Source: Burkholderia pyrrocinia (GTDB lineage Bacteria > Pseudomonadota > Gammaproteobacteria > Burkholderiales > Burkholderiaceae). Taken from it: a DNA stretch of 64,000 bases. Position numbers and translations under genes: made by a program. The DNA lies in assembly GCF_001028665.1 (NCBI RefSeq), contig NZ_CP011504.1:930001-994000 (forward strand). Direction: 5' to 3'. Under the pieces are notes generated by a model, which ran no database searches, was not told the origin of the DNA, and saw only the letters and a program-made list of their open reading frames with translations. Positions 1 through 8,371 of this stretch are shown one piece after another; positions within the stretch are counted from its first letter, which is position 1, and every line of letters starts with the position of its first letter.

Positions 1-1
1 C

Positions 2-706
2 CTCGACCATCATCGCGACGAAGACCTGACCGTGCCCGGCGTCGATCCCGAAACGAACTACGTGTCGCGCGCGCGCTGGGCGGCGCTGCCGCGCTGGCGT
101 CGCGTGCTGACGGTCGCGCGCAAGACGTTCGTCGGGCGGCTGGTATGCGGCCCGCCGACGAGCATCGCCGCGATGTTCGTCGATGCGTTCGCCGCGTTCC
201 GGCGCGGCGACTTCCGCTACTTGCCGATGTGGGCGACGCACGTTGCATGCGTGGTCGCGCTGCTCGCGTGGCTGCAATGGGCGATCGGCGTGCCGTGGTG
301 GTATTACCTGCTCGCAGTCACGTGGCCTGCGCTATCGCTCGCGATGATCCGCTCGCTGTACGAACACCGCGCCGCGCGACACCCGAAGGCGCGCATCGCG
401 ATCAACGAAGCCGGCTTCGCGATGCGGCTGCTGTACCTGAACAACAACTACCACCTCGTCCATCACGACCTGCCGAAGCTGCCGTGGTACGACCTGCCGC
501 GCGCGTACCGGATGCGTCGCGACGCGTATGCGGAAAAATGCGGCGGCTTCGTGATTCGCGGCGGGTATCGCGAGCTGCTGGCGCGCCATGCGTGGACGCC
601 GACCGATGCGACCGTGCATCCGTTCGACCAGGGCACCGCGTCGCTGTCGACGGGTGGCGGAGTGAAGGTGGCGGTGGTCGACAAGGTGCTGCAGATCAGC
701 ACGTAA
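2..706 (+). CDS. Fatty acid desaturase family protein (5' end outside window)
   Basis: Membrane di-iron desaturase or hydroxylase; only the C-terminal part is present because the reading frame is already open at the first base (LDHHRDEDLT). A histidine box HHRDE lies near the left edge and a second, NYHLVHHDLP, near residue 150 of the visible part; such boxes bind the two irons in this family. Hydrophobic segments lie around ATHVACVVALLAWLQWAIG and WWYYLLAVTWPALSLAMI. It ends at TAA 704-706. No start is visible, and the GTG at 32 is internal, not a true start. Substrate cannot be inferred. Confidence 0.8.
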   Translation, partial: LDHHRDEDLTVPGVDPETNYVSRARWAALPRWRRVLTVARKTFVGRLVCGPPTSIAAMFVDAFAAFRRGDFRYLPMWATHVACVVALLAWLQWAIGVPWWYYLLAVTWPALSLAMIRSLYEHRAARHPKARIAINEAGFAMRLLYLNNNYHLVHHDLPKLPWYDLPRAYRMRRDAYAEKCGGFVIRGGYRELLARHAWTPTDATVHPFDQGTASLSTGGGVKVAVVDKVLQIST

Positions 707-949
707 CGTTCGACGGAGCCGCGCTTCGTCGTGAAGTCGCCCGGTTCGACGATGCAGGCGCAACGCCTGACGGCATGCCGATCCGCCCGCGTCGCGCGAA
801 TTCCTTACGAAATGCCGACAACGAAGAGACTCGTCGGCGAATTGCCAATCGCGTCGGCAATGTCCAGAATGGCGGGTCATCCGGGGCCCCCAAAACAAGC
901 CATTCGCCCCGGCTCCGCCCCTGGCCGGGCGCGCCACTCTCCGACGACG

Positions 950-2152
950 ATGCAATCGAACACCCCGCCCGGCGCGATCCGCGCGATCGGCAACGACTGG
1001 TCCGTTTCCGCAATCACCGCGGGCTTTCTTGCGGTCCTGATTTCCTACGCGGGCCCGCTCGCGATCTTCTTCCAGGCCTCGCAGGCTGCTCACGCGTCGA
1101 ACGCGATGGTGTCGTCGTGGGTCTGGGCGATCTCGATCGGCGCGGGCGTATCGGGCCTGTTCGCAAGCTGGAAGCTGAAGGTGCCGGTCATCACCGCGTG
1201 GTCGGCGCCCGGCACCGCGCTGCTCGTCGGCCTGTTTCCGCAACTGACGCTCAACCAGGCCGTCGGTGCATACATCACGGCCGCGCTGATCATCCTGCTG
1301 ATCGGCGTGACCGGCTATTTCGACCGGCTCGTGCGCCACATTCCGCGCGGCATCGCGTGCGGGATGATGGCCGGCATCCTGCTGCCGTTCGGCACGCACG
1401 CGTTCGCCGCCGCGTCGGAGCAGCCGGCGCTCGCGTTCGGGATGATCGCGGCGTACGTGATCTTCAAACGCCTGCTGCCGCGCTACAGCATCGTGCTCGT
1501 GCTGCTCACCGGCGCCGCGCTCGCGACGCTGCTCGGGATGACGCATCTCGGCAACGTGTCGCCGAGCATCGCGCAGCCGATCTTCATCGCACCCGAATGG
1601 ACGCTCGGCACGACGCTCAGCCTCGCGCTGCCGCTCGTCGTAGTCAGCCTCACCGGTCAGTTCCTGCCGGGGATGACGATCCTGCGCGTATCCGGCTATC
1701 ACACGCCCGCACGCCCGATCATCACGGCAACCAGCGTGATGTCGCTCGTCGTCGCATGCTTCGGCGGGATCACGATCGTCGTCGCGGCGATCACCGCGGC
1801 GCTCTGCACGGGCAAGGACGCGCACGAGGATCCGGACCGGCGCTATGTCGCGGGGCTCGCGAACGGCGCGTTCTACCTGATCGGCGGGCTCTTCGCGGGC
1901 ACGATCGTCACGGTGTTCTTCGCGTTGCCGAAGGCGTTCGTCGCGATCCTCGCGGGGCTCGCGCTGATCGGCGCGATCGGTGCGAACGTGCACGGGATCT
2001 TCGAGGACGAGAACCACCGCGAAGCGTCGCTGATCACGTTCCTCGCGACCGCGTCGGGGATGACGTGGCTCGGGCTCGGCTCCGCGTTCTGGGGGATCGT
2101 GATCGGGTCGCTTTCGTATGCGGTGCTGAACAAGGTGCGGCGGCAAGCGTAA
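950..2152 (+). CDS. benE: Benzoate/H+ symporter family permease (BenE-like)
   Basis: Inner-membrane permease of the BenE family, which imports benzoate or related aromatic acids with protons. The 400-aa product has about 12 hydrophobic segments, beginning with SAITAGFLAVLISYAGPLAI, and the conserved WSAPGTALL and ACGMMAGILLPFG stretches. ATG 950 is preferred: the in-frame extension back to 731 (73 residues) is low-complexity and unlike the family. The family length is about 390-400 aa. No ben/cat catabolic genes are adjacent, so the actual substrate is uncertain. It ends 35 bp from the convergent NmrA-like gene. The 243 bp upstream hold no recognisable gene. Confidence 0.88.
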   Translation: MQSNTPPGAIRAIGNDWSVSAITAGFLAVLISYAGPLAIFFQASQAAHASNAMVSSWVWAISIGAGVSGLFASWKLKVPVITAWSAPGTALLVGLFPQLTLNQAVGAYITAALIILLIGVTGYFDRLVRHIPRGIACGMMAGILLPFGTHAFAAASEQPALAFGMIAAYVIFKRLLPRYSIVLVLLTGAALATLLGMTHLGNVSPSIAQPIFIAPEWTLGTTLSLALPLVVVSLTGQFLPGMTILRVSGYHTPARPIITATSVMSLVVACFGGITIVVAAITAALCTGKDAHEDPDRRYVAGLANGAFYLIGGLFAGTIVTVFFALPKAFVAILAGLALIGAIGANVHGIFEDENHREASLITFLATASGMTWLGLGSAFWGIVIGSLSYAVLNKVRRQA

Positions 2153-2186
2153 TGCGCATCGCGCACACCGCTCGCCGCCGCGTTGA

Positions 2187-3074
2187 TCACCGCGCGTGCT
2201 GGCGCACCAGTTGCGCGAGCGCATCGACCAGCGTCGTCGTGCCGTAAAGCCGCTCCGACACGCCGGCCTCGACGTCGATCTGCCCGGCGTTGTGCACGTC
2301 GTACAGATCGACGATCAGCTGCGCATGACGTTCGCTGAGGCCCGCGCGCAGCAGCGTCGCATTCCAGGTGTCGCGCGGCAGCTCGTGCGCGACGATCGCG
2401 CGGCCGGCCGCCGCGCCGAGCGTATCCGCGATCGCCGTCACGCTCACCCGCCGCGGCCCTTCGACGCTGACGATGCGCGGCCCGCTGCCGCCTTCGCGCG
2501 CATCGAGCAGCAGCCGCGCCGCGACGACGCCCACATCGGGCGCCCACACCGTCGGAAACACCTTGGCCACCGGATGATGAAAGCTCGGCAGCACGCCGGT
2601 GCCGAGCGCGACCGGCAGGATCCGCGTCCAGTTCTGCAGATGCTCGGCCGACCGCAGCAGCGTCAGCTGCGTCGGGATCGTCTTGAGCCGTTCCTCGAAG
2701 TGATGAAAGAGACGCGTGATGCCCGTATTGCCGTCGCGCTCCGCGCCGTAGTCCGACAGCGCGAGCAGCGCCGGCGGCGGGTTCGCGGCGAGCGCGGCGG
2801 TCGCGACGTCGATCGTCCGTTCCATCGTCGCGGCCGGATCGGGGTCGGCGACGGGCACCGGGCACAGCATCTGCACGGCCTGCGCGCCGTCGAGCGCCGA
2901 CGCGATCGCGTTCGCGTCCGTCAGCGCCGCGATCGCCACGTCGCAGCCGAGCTGCGCGAAACGTTCACGATGGCGTGCGTCGCGCAGCACCGCGCGCACG
3001 GGATGGCCGGCGTTGCGCAAGGTTGTTACGGTCGACAGGCCGACGTTGCCTGATGCACCGAAGATCACGAACAC
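2187..3074 (-). CDS. NmrA-like NAD(P)-binding protein
   Basis: Atypical short-chain dehydrogenase fold of the NmrA/isoflavone-reductase type, here 295 aa. The N-terminal VFVIFGASGNVG is the dinucleotide-binding Rossmann motif. The body (TLLRSAEHLQNW, WAPDVGVVAARLL) fits NmrA-like redox sensors and NAD(P)H-dependent oxidoreductases. I place the start at GTG 3074 because AGGAG stands 6 nt upstream and the Rossmann motif then begins at residue 1; an upstream ATG at 3116 would add 14 residues and bury this ribosome site. Convergent with the benE-like gene. Sensor or enzyme cannot be decided from sequence. Confidence 0.82.
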   Translation of the reverse strand: MFVIFGASGNVGLSTVTTLRNAGHPVRAVLRDARHRERFAQLGCDVAIAALTDANAIASALDGAQAVQMLCPVPVADPDPAATMERTIDVATAALAANPPPALLALSDYGAERDGNTGITRLFHHFEERLKTIPTQLTLLRSAEHLQNWTRILPVALGTGVLPSFHHPVAKVFPTVWAPDVGVVAARLLLDAREGGSGPRIVSVEGPRRVSVTAIADTLGAAAGRAIVAHELPRDTWNATLLRAGLSERHAQLIVDLYDVHNAGQIDVEAGVSERLYGTTTLVDALAQLVRQHAR

Positions 3075-3477
3075 GATCTGCTCCTGGAGGGATGATGGTG
3101 GGGTGATTGTCGGCATGCTCGATCGGCCCGGCGCGCACGGACAGATGAATCGGACAGGAACGGATGATGGATTGTGTGGCAGCCGCGATGCGTATTGCCC
3201 GCTGCGTCACCTCTCACTTTGAATCGTACGGTCTGCCGATGACGGACAGCGACACGCCTGCGATGAATGAGCCGTTCACGCTGAAGGCGTTGCACTTCAA
3301 CAGGCCGACGGCGCAGCGGTGAGGGTGCCGTCGCAGTCCCGGTTTTTGCATTTGATCGACTGCCGCGGCGAAGAAATCGTGAGCTTTGATCCGTACGCCA
3401 TCCCGCCGGCAATACCGGCTGGACGAACGCACGTGGGCCGGCGCGGTGCGGTATGCGCGGCCGGCCGCCAATGACCG
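3075..3477. other. 403-bp interval with no confident gene
   Basis: No recognised gene. Two weak plus-strand reading frames overlap by GTGA: ATG 3239 to TGA 3322 (27 aa) and GTG 3319 to TGA 3474 (51 aa, containing FLHLIDCRGEEIVSFDPYAIP). The second has plausible amino-acid composition but no family that I recognise, and neither has a clear ribosome site. They may be remnants of one frameshifted gene. The stretch is less strongly GC3-biased than its neighbours and lies next to the toxin-antitoxin pair, as expected of acquired DNA. Confidence 0.3.
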
Positions 3478-3846
3478 TTATGCGTGCGCCGCCGGGCGAG
3501 CGCGCGAACGCGCACGCGTTGGTGCGGGAGCAGACGCCGACGCCGATTCGGTCGCTGGCGCGGCCGGAGCAACGGTCAGGTGCAATCCCAGCGCGCTGAC
3601 AACCTTCATGATCGTTGCGAATTCGGCGTTCCCACCCTCCGACAGTGCGCGGTAGAGCGCTTCACGCTTCACGCCAGATTCGCGCGCCAGCGCCGTCATG
3701 CCGCGTGCCTTCGCGACATTCCCGAGCGCGGCCTGGATCAGTCGCGGATCCCCATCTTCGAACGCTTGCGCCAGGTAGTGACGAATCGTTTCCTCGTCCT
3801 TCAGGTACTTCGAGCCGTCGAATTCGGCCAGTTCGCTGATTTTCAT
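3478..3846 (-). CDS. Antitoxin, HigA/addiction-module antidote type (HTH)
   Basis: DNA-binding antitoxin of a type II toxin-antitoxin pair, 122 aa. Residues 1-30 (MKISELAEFDGSKYLKDEET) carry the usual DPA-like antidote start. The middle (ALARESGVKREALYRALSEG, then GNAEFATIMKVVSALGLHLTV) is the XRE-type helix-turn-helix. ATG 3846 follows the toxin stop by 2 bp, with GGAGGA inside the toxin end, so translation is probably coupled. Unusual: about 30 residues of Ala/Pro/Ser/Arg-rich tail follow the domain, where most relatives stop at about 95-100 aa. Like other antitoxins it should neutralise the toxin and repress the operon. Confidence 0.85.
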   Translation of the reverse strand: MKISELAEFDGSKYLKDEETIRHYLAQAFEDGDPRLIQAALGNVAKARGMTALARESGVKREALYRALSEGGNAEFATIMKVVSALGLHLTVAPAAPATESASASAPAPTRARSRARPAAHA

Positions 3847-3848
3847 AC

Positions 3849-4145
3849 TCAATCCTCCAGTTCGCCGGCGATTTGCTTCGCCACCCTGATGTCCTTCTTC
3901 TGTGTCGACTTGTCCCCGCCGCACAACACGACGACGATGATTTTCCCGCGTCGCACGAAGTAGGCTCGATATCCCGGCCCTACATCGATCTTCATTTCGT
4001 TGACGCCGTCGCCGACTGCCCGCCATTGGCCGAGGTTGCCGAGCTTCGCCCGCTCGATGCGCAAGTTGATCGCAGCGCAACCGACCGGGTCCCAAAGCTT
4101 GTCGAGCCATTCATCAAATTGGGGAGTGGTCAGGACTTTGAACAT
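3849..4145 (-). CDS. Toxin, RelE/HigB (phage Gp49-like) family
   Basis: Type II toxin of 98 aa, likely a ribosome-dependent mRNA endonuclease by family. Diagnostic stretches are FDEWLDKLWDP near the N-terminus, INLRIERAKLGNLGQWRAV, and the core EMKIDVGPGYRAYFVRRG with VVVLCGGDKSTQKKDI, typical of the addiction-module killer proteins. The start is ATG 4145 (MFKVLTTPQF); an upstream in-frame ATG at 4214 would add 23 unrelated residues. The toxin is the first gene and the antitoxin the second, the HigBA order. The proposed promoter lies in the 172-bp gap to the AraC gene. Confidence 0.87.
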   Translation of the reverse strand: MFKVLTTPQFDEWLDKLWDPVGCAAINLRIERAKLGNLGQWRAVGDGVNEMKIDVGPGYRAYFVRRGKIIVVVLCGGDKSTQKKDIRVAKQIAGELED

Positions 4146-4317
4146 GAACCCATTGTAACCCATGAGGGACAATGTGGCTACCTGCATAACCGTGGTGATC
4201 GTGTCGACACTCACGCCGAAACCAGCACTGTTATGGGACCTGCAATTGCACGCGTTGGAGATCAGTGCATACGCCCGCTGCGTCGCGCCTGCGCAATTGA
4301 CGAAGGCGGCGCCAATT

Positions 4318-5217
4318 TCAACGTTGAGGGCAAGCCAGCCGCAGCCCCCCTCGCACCCCCGACCGCGCGATCTCCGTCGGCGTCGCGCCGAGCACGCGAT
4401 TCATCCAGTTCGCCATGTGGCTCTGGTGCGCGAAACCGGCTTCGAGCGCGATCTGGCTGATGCTGAGCCGGCCTTCGAGCAGCAGCGCCTTCGCACGCTC
4501 GACCCGGCGCCGCACGACGTACTGGTGCACGGGCATCCCGAGCGTTTCGCGGAACAGCACCTTGAAATGCGGCACGCTGATCGATACGAGCGCCGCGAGT
4601 TCGGCAAGCGTCAGGCGCTGGTCGAGGTTCGCTTCGACATAGTCGATCACGCGCGCCGCCGCCTTCGGCGCGAGCGTACGCTGGCGCTCGCGGAACGCCG
4701 GCTGGCTGTCGACCAGCCGCGCGACGAGCGCCGTGCACAGGCTTTCCGCATAGAGCGGGTCCGACGCGTCTTCCGCTTCGAGTTCGGCGGCCATCGCCCA
4801 CGCGATGTGCTGCATGCGCGGGTCGCGCACCTGCAGCCGGCGGCGGATCTGCGCCTGCGACGGCTTCAGTTCGAGATGCTCGAAGGTGCGCCGCACGAAC
4901 GTGTCGCTGAGCATGATGTGCAGGATCCGGCAGTCGGCGCTGTCGGTCCACTGGCCCGGCAGGCCGGCCGGAATCACGTCGACGTCGCCATGCGCCTGAA
5001 TGCGCGACACGCGCTCGCCGTCGCACACGCAGTCCGCACGAACAGGCCCGCCGATATGCACGCCGATGCGGTGATGATCGGCCGCCGGAATCCGGTACGT
5101 GCCGGCGCGAATGTCGAGCAGCGCCGCGCCGAAGCCCCGCCAGCCGAGCCCGCGGCTGGAACGCAGGCTGACCGGCACGCCGTTGTCGGGCGGCGCGGCG
5201 AGAATCGGGTCGCTCAT
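4318..5217 (-). CDS. AraC family transcriptional regulator
   Basis: Transcription factor of 299 aa. The N-terminal half is a cupin-like effector domain (HIGGPVRADCVCDGERVSR). The C-terminal half has two helix-turn-helix motifs: RLTLAELAALVSISVPHFKV and LSISQIALEAGFAHQSHMAN followed by RVLGATPTEI. The start is taken at ATG 5217 (MSDPILAAP), giving a standard length; the longer frame from 5298 adds 27 basic residues. It is divergent from the 65-aa ORF at 5410, which may be its target. The effector is unknown. Confidence 0.88.
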   Translation of the reverse strand: MSDPILAAPPDNGVPVSLRSSRGLGWRGFGAALLDIRAGTYRIPAADHHRIGVHIGGPVRADCVCDGERVSRIQAHGDVDVIPAGLPGQWTDSADCRILHIMLSDTFVRRTFEHLELKPSQAQIRRRLQVRDPRMQHIAWAMAAELEAEDASDPLYAESLCTALVARLVDSQPAFRERQRTLAPKAAARVIDYVEANLDQRLTLAELAALVSISVPHFKVLFRETLGMPVHQYVVRRRVERAKALLLEGRLSISQIALEAGFAHQSHMANWMNRVLGATPTEIARSGVRGGLRLACPQR

Positions 5218-5409
5218 GGCTTGGCTCCACCAGATCGTGTATCGAACGCGCATTGTGACGCGTTTTCCGCCGGCGTGCCGGGCCTGCGGAGGCCGCATCC
5301 GGACGGACAGAAAAAGATCATCCGTTTCTGCTCAAGCCGATCCTTACATGAGCGCCGACGGCCACCGCGACGCTTACGATCGCCCCATCCGACACCTACG
5401 GAGACCGTC

Positions 5410-5607
5410 ATGCCCCATTACTGCCCGCAATGTGCGGCGTTCATCGCCCGCTCACCGTCCCGCGCCGCCCGCCTCCCGTCCCGCCCCGACGCCCGCAACG
5501 ACCGGACCGCCATCGCCGCGTGGTGCCTGCGCATCGTCGGCTGGTATCGGCTCGAACGGCTGCTCGCGTCGATTCCCGACAGCAACGACGACTTCGGGCT
5601 CGGCTGA
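5410..5607 (+). CDS. Small hypothetical protein with CPQC motif
   Basis: A 65-aa protein starting at ATG 5410 with GGAG 6 nt upstream. The N-terminus (MPHYCPQCAAF) carries a CxxC pair that could bind metal or be redox-active; the C-terminal half WCLRIVGWYRLERLLASIP is amphipathic, and the end is acidic (DSNDDFGLG). No family is recognised. It is divergent from the AraC gene, with a 192-bp intergenic region that could serve both. A real small gene is likely from the ribosome site and position, but this is not proven. Confidence 0.5.
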   Translation: MPHYCPQCAAFIARSPSRAARLPSRPDARNDRTAIAAWCLRIVGWYRLERLLASIPDSNDDFGLG

Positions 5608-5628
5608 CCGCCGGCCAACGTCATCCAC

Positions 5629-6582
5629 CTACTTGCGCCGCCGCTCGTGCGGCGCCACCGTCGCGCCGTCGATCACCGGCGCGCCCTGCTTGATCAGGAA
5701 ATCGCGAAACAGCCCCGTCACCTGCGAAATCCGCCGGTCGGCGAGCGTGACCACATACCATTCGCGCTCGATCGGGTTGCCGGGGAACGGAAGTTGCCCG
5801 AGCAGCCCCGTGCGCAGTTCGAGTGCACACGCGTGCAACGACAGGAACGCGATGCCGAGCCCCGCTTCGGCCATCTGCTTGATCGCCTCGTTGCTCGACA
5901 ATTCGGACCCCACATGGAAGCGGTAGCCGGCCGTCTTGAACAGGCTTTCGACGGTCGAGCGCGTGCCCGCGCCGCGTTCGCGCACGAGCAGGTGCGCGGA
6001 TTCGAGATCCTTCAGCGCGACGCGCTTGCGCTGCATCAGCGGATGGCCGGGCGCCGCGACGAACACCATCGGATGCTTCGCGAACTCGACCGCGTGCGTG
6101 CGCAGCTCCTTCGGCGCGCTGCCCATCACCGCGAGATCGATTTCATGCGTCGCGAGCATGCGGATGATGTCGTCGCGGTTGCCGACCTTGAAATACGTCT
6201 TCACATGCGGGCGCGTCGCGGTGAATTTGACGAGCAGCGGCGGGATCAGGTACTCGGCCGTCGTGATCGCGCCGATCCGCAGCGTGCCGCCGAGATCGCC
6301 CGTCAGCGCGGCCACTTCGTCGCCGGCCTCGCTCCACAGATGCAGGATCTCGCGCGCATAACGCGACACGATCTCGCCGGCCGCGGTCAGCTGCACGCCG
6401 CGCCCCACCCGCTGCAGCAACGCGGCGCCCACCGCCTCCTCGAGCAGGCGAACCTGCAGCGACACGGCCGGCTGCGTCAGGTTCAGCTCCTCGGCCGCGC
6501 GCGACACGCTGCCGAGCCGCGCAATCATGTCCAGCGCCTTCAGCTGCCGGAACGTCGCGGTCTTTCCTATAAGTGAATACAT
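5629..6582 (-). CDS. LysR family regulator, CbbR-like
   Basis: LysR-type activator/repressor of 317 aa. The winged helix is at residues 11-70 (GSVSRAAEELNLTQPAVSLQ). The effector domain starts LRIGAITTAEYLIPPLL and resembles the CbbR branch. Divergent from the NADH dehydrogenase gene with only 99 bp between starts, so that gene is the natural target. An inverted repeat TATAAG-N17-CTTATA (6568-6596) overlaps its own start codon, consistent with autoregulation. The start is ATG 6582: no other suitable start precedes the HTH, though it leaves about ten more residues than usual before FRQL. Confidence 0.88.
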   Translation of the reverse strand: MYSLIGKTATFRQLKALDMIARLGSVSRAAEELNLTQPAVSLQVRLLEEAVGAALLQRVGRGVQLTAAGEIVSRYAREILHLWSEAGDEVAALTGDLGGTLRIGAITTAEYLIPPLLVKFTATRPHVKTYFKVGNRDDIIRMLATHEIDLAVMGSAPKELRTHAVEFAKHPMVFVAAPGHPLMQRKRVALKDLESAHLLVRERGAGTRSTVESLFKTAGYRFHVGSELSSNEAIKQMAEAGLGIAFLSLHACALELRTGLLGQLPFPGNPIEREWYVVTLADRRISQVTGLFRDFLIKQGAPVIDGATVAPHERRRK

Positions 6583-6612
6583 ATGAGTCGCTTATAAACA
6601 TTAAATTGTTCG
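6568..6612. promoter_or_regulatory. Candidate LysR operator between LysR gene and NADH dehydrogenase
   Basis: The inverted repeat TATAAG (6568-6573) and CTTATA (6591-6596) is separated by 17 bp and is followed by an A/T-rich run to 6612. It spans the LysR start codon and lies 70-115 bp upstream of the dehydrogenase start. A similar sequence, TATGAGTCG then TATAAA then TTAATTG, recurs at 8265-8294 before the HAD-like gene. That the LysR protein binds here is inference. Confidence 0.45.
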
Positions 6613-6681
6613 AGTGGGTTCGAAACTATATCGTCGGTTCTTGAGCAATGTCATCCGAATCGTCATCAGCGGGAGCCCAAC

Positions 6682-8046
6682 ATGGACAACATCACGCCCA
6701 ACCTTGCAACGGACCGCGCGCCGCGCATGCCGCGCATCGTGATCGTCGGCGGCGGCGCCGGCGGCCTGCAGCTCGCCACGCGTCTCGGCGATACGGTCGG
6801 ACGCCGCGGGCAAGCCGAAGTCGTGCTCGTCGACCGCTACCCGACGCACTTCTGGAAGCCACTGCTGCACGAGGCCGCATCGGGCCATCGCGACCCGGCT
6901 TCCCACACGATCGAATACGCGGCGCAGGCCAAGCGCCACGGCTTTCGCTTCGTGCAGGGCGCGCTGCAGCAGGTCGACCGCGCCGCACGCACGGCGACGA
7001 TCGCCGCCGTGCAGGACGCGGACGGCACGGAAATCCTGCCGCAACGCGCGCTCGGTTATGACGATCTCGTGCTGGCAGTCGGCAGCGTGACGAACTTCTT
7101 CAACGTGCCGGGCGCGGCACGCCATGCGCTGCCGCTCGAAAACCTCGACCAGGCCGAAGACTTCCGCCGCAAGTTTCTCGCGGCCTGCACGAAGGCGAAT
7201 CACCTGGCCGAGCAGCAGCCCGCGCGGCGCGCGGCGCCGATCTGCATCAACGTGATCGGTGCGGGCGCGACGGGCGTCGAGCTGGCCGCCGCGCTGCGGC
7301 ACGCGATCCAGCAACTGACGACGTACCGCTTCAAGGCGCTGGTGTCCGCGCGCGACGTGCACATCCGGTTGATCGAAGGCGGCCCACGCATCCTGCCGGC
7401 GCTCGACGCGCGGCTGTCCGCGAAGATGCATGCGCAGCTTCGCACGCTGAACGTCGACGTGCTGACCGATACGCGCGTCGCGGAAGTGAGCGCCGATGCC
7501 GTGACGACCGCGACGGGCGAACGGCTCGCGAGCGACATCACGATCTGGGCGGCCGGCGTTGCGGGGCCCACGATCCTGCGGGAGATCGGCGACATCGCGC
7601 TCAACCGGTCGAACCAGGTGATCGTGACCGATACGCTGCAGACGCCCGACGATCCGCACGTGTATGCGTTCGGCGATTGCGCCGCGTGCCCGTCGGCCGG
7701 TGCGAGCGGCTTCCTGCCGCCGCGCGCGCAGGTCGCGCACCAGCAGGCCGTGTATCTGGTTCACGCGTTCGCGCGCCGCGTCGCCGGCAAGCCGGTGGCC
7801 GGCTTCACGTTCCGCGATGCAGGCACCGTCGTGTCGCTCGGGCACACCGGCGCCGTGTACCAGGCCGACCTCGGCGTGCGTTCGCGTTCGCGTTCGCTGA
7901 TCGTCGACGGGCTCGCCGCGATCGGCCTGTACAAGTTCCTGTACCGCAAGCACCTGTTCAGCGTGTACGGCGCGAAGCGCGCGCTGTTCCAGTCGCTGAG
8001 CCACTGGCTGCAAAGCCGCAACCAGCCGTCGATCAAGCTGCACTGA
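6682..8046 (+). CDS. ndh: Type II NADH:quinone dehydrogenase (NDH-2-like FAD oxidoreductase)
   Basis: Non-proton-pumping NADH:quinone oxidoreductase, 454 aa, on the cytoplasmic face of the membrane. FAD-binding IVIVGGGAGGLQLATRLG lies at about residues 13-30, and the NADH-binding NVIGAGATGVELAAALRHA at about 190-208. The FAD-contacting VYAFGDCAACP is at about 328, and a C-terminal hydrophobic/aromatic segment (GLYKFLYRKHLFSVYG) probably docks on the membrane. ATG 6682 has GGGAG 8 nt upstream. Divergent from the CbbR-like LysR gene. A 14-bp-stem terminator follows the stop by 27 bp. Confidence 0.9.
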   Translation: MDNITPNLATDRAPRMPRIVIVGGGAGGLQLATRLGDTVGRRGQAEVVLVDRYPTHFWKPLLHEAASGHRDPASHTIEYAAQAKRHGFRFVQGALQQVDRAARTATIAAVQDADGTEILPQRALGYDDLVLAVGSVTNFFNVPGAARHALPLENLDQAEDFRRKFLAACTKANHLAEQQPARRAAPICINVIGAGATGVELAAALRHAIQQLTTYRFKALVSARDVHIRLIEGGPRILPALDARLSAKMHAQLRTLNVDVLTDTRVAEVSADAVTTATGERLASDITIWAAGVAGPTILREIGDIALNRSNQVIVTDTLQTPDDPHVYAFGDCAACPSAGASGFLPPRAQVAHQQAVYLVHAFARRVAGKPVAGFTFRDAGTVVSLGHTGAVYQADLGVRSRSRSLIVDGLAAIGLYKFLYRKHLFSVYGAKRALFQSLSHWLQSRNQPSIKLH

Positions 8047-8073
8047 TCGACAGCCGACACGCGGCATCGCAAG

Positions 8074-8113
8074 ACGGCGTATCGGGCGTGCATCGCCCGA
8101 TACGCCGTTTTTT
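8074..8113 (+). terminator. Strong intrinsic terminator after NADH dehydrogenase
   Basis: ACGGCGTATCGGGC pairs perfectly with GCCCGATACGCCGT (14-bp stem, loop GTGCATC) and is followed by TTTTTT. It lies 27 bp past the dehydrogenase stop. The rest of the 325-bp gap up to 8371 holds the LysR-like site at 8265 and no gene. Confidence 0.9.
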
Positions 8114-8264
8114 CATATGCATATGACCGGTGCATGCGCAACGTGCGCGAGTTTGGTGCATCACATTGAAGGCTGTCGATACGATGCATTGCGTGCAAAA
8201 AAACATTGCGCGACACGCATCCCGCGCCCACGCTGGCTCACAACCCGATTCATTAGTCGAATCG

Positions 8265-8294
8265 TATGAGTCGTATAAAAATATTAATTGGTCG
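8265..8294 (+). promoter_or_regulatory. Second copy of LysR-like upstream motif
   Basis: TATGAGTCG, TATAAA and TTAATTGGTCG occur in the same order and almost the same spacing as in the LysR/NADH dehydrogenase intergenic region (6582-6612). It lies 78-107 bp upstream of the HAD-like GTG start. Shared control with the dehydrogenase is an inference from this similarity. Confidence 0.35.
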
Positions 8295-8371
8295 CGTTTT
8301 CCGGATCGACGCTAAGGTGTGTGGCATTCCCGTCGGCGAACGGATCATCACGTTTCTGAAGAGGAATCACC

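Noticed and set aside
2..706. GTG at 32 as the start of the desaturase
   Set aside because: The frame is open to the window edge and contains a histidine box before position 32, so the true start is upstream of the window.
145..2247. Very long open frames in alternate frames across the benE region on both strands (up to 700 codons)
   Set aside because: Compositions are Arg/Ala/Asp/His-rich with no domains; they are by-products of the strong GC3 bias over real genes.
3214..3471. 85-codon minus-strand frame in the gap beside the toxin-antitoxin pair
   Set aside because: No ribosome site, no recognised domain, and overlaps a slightly better plus-strand frame; not enough to call a gene.
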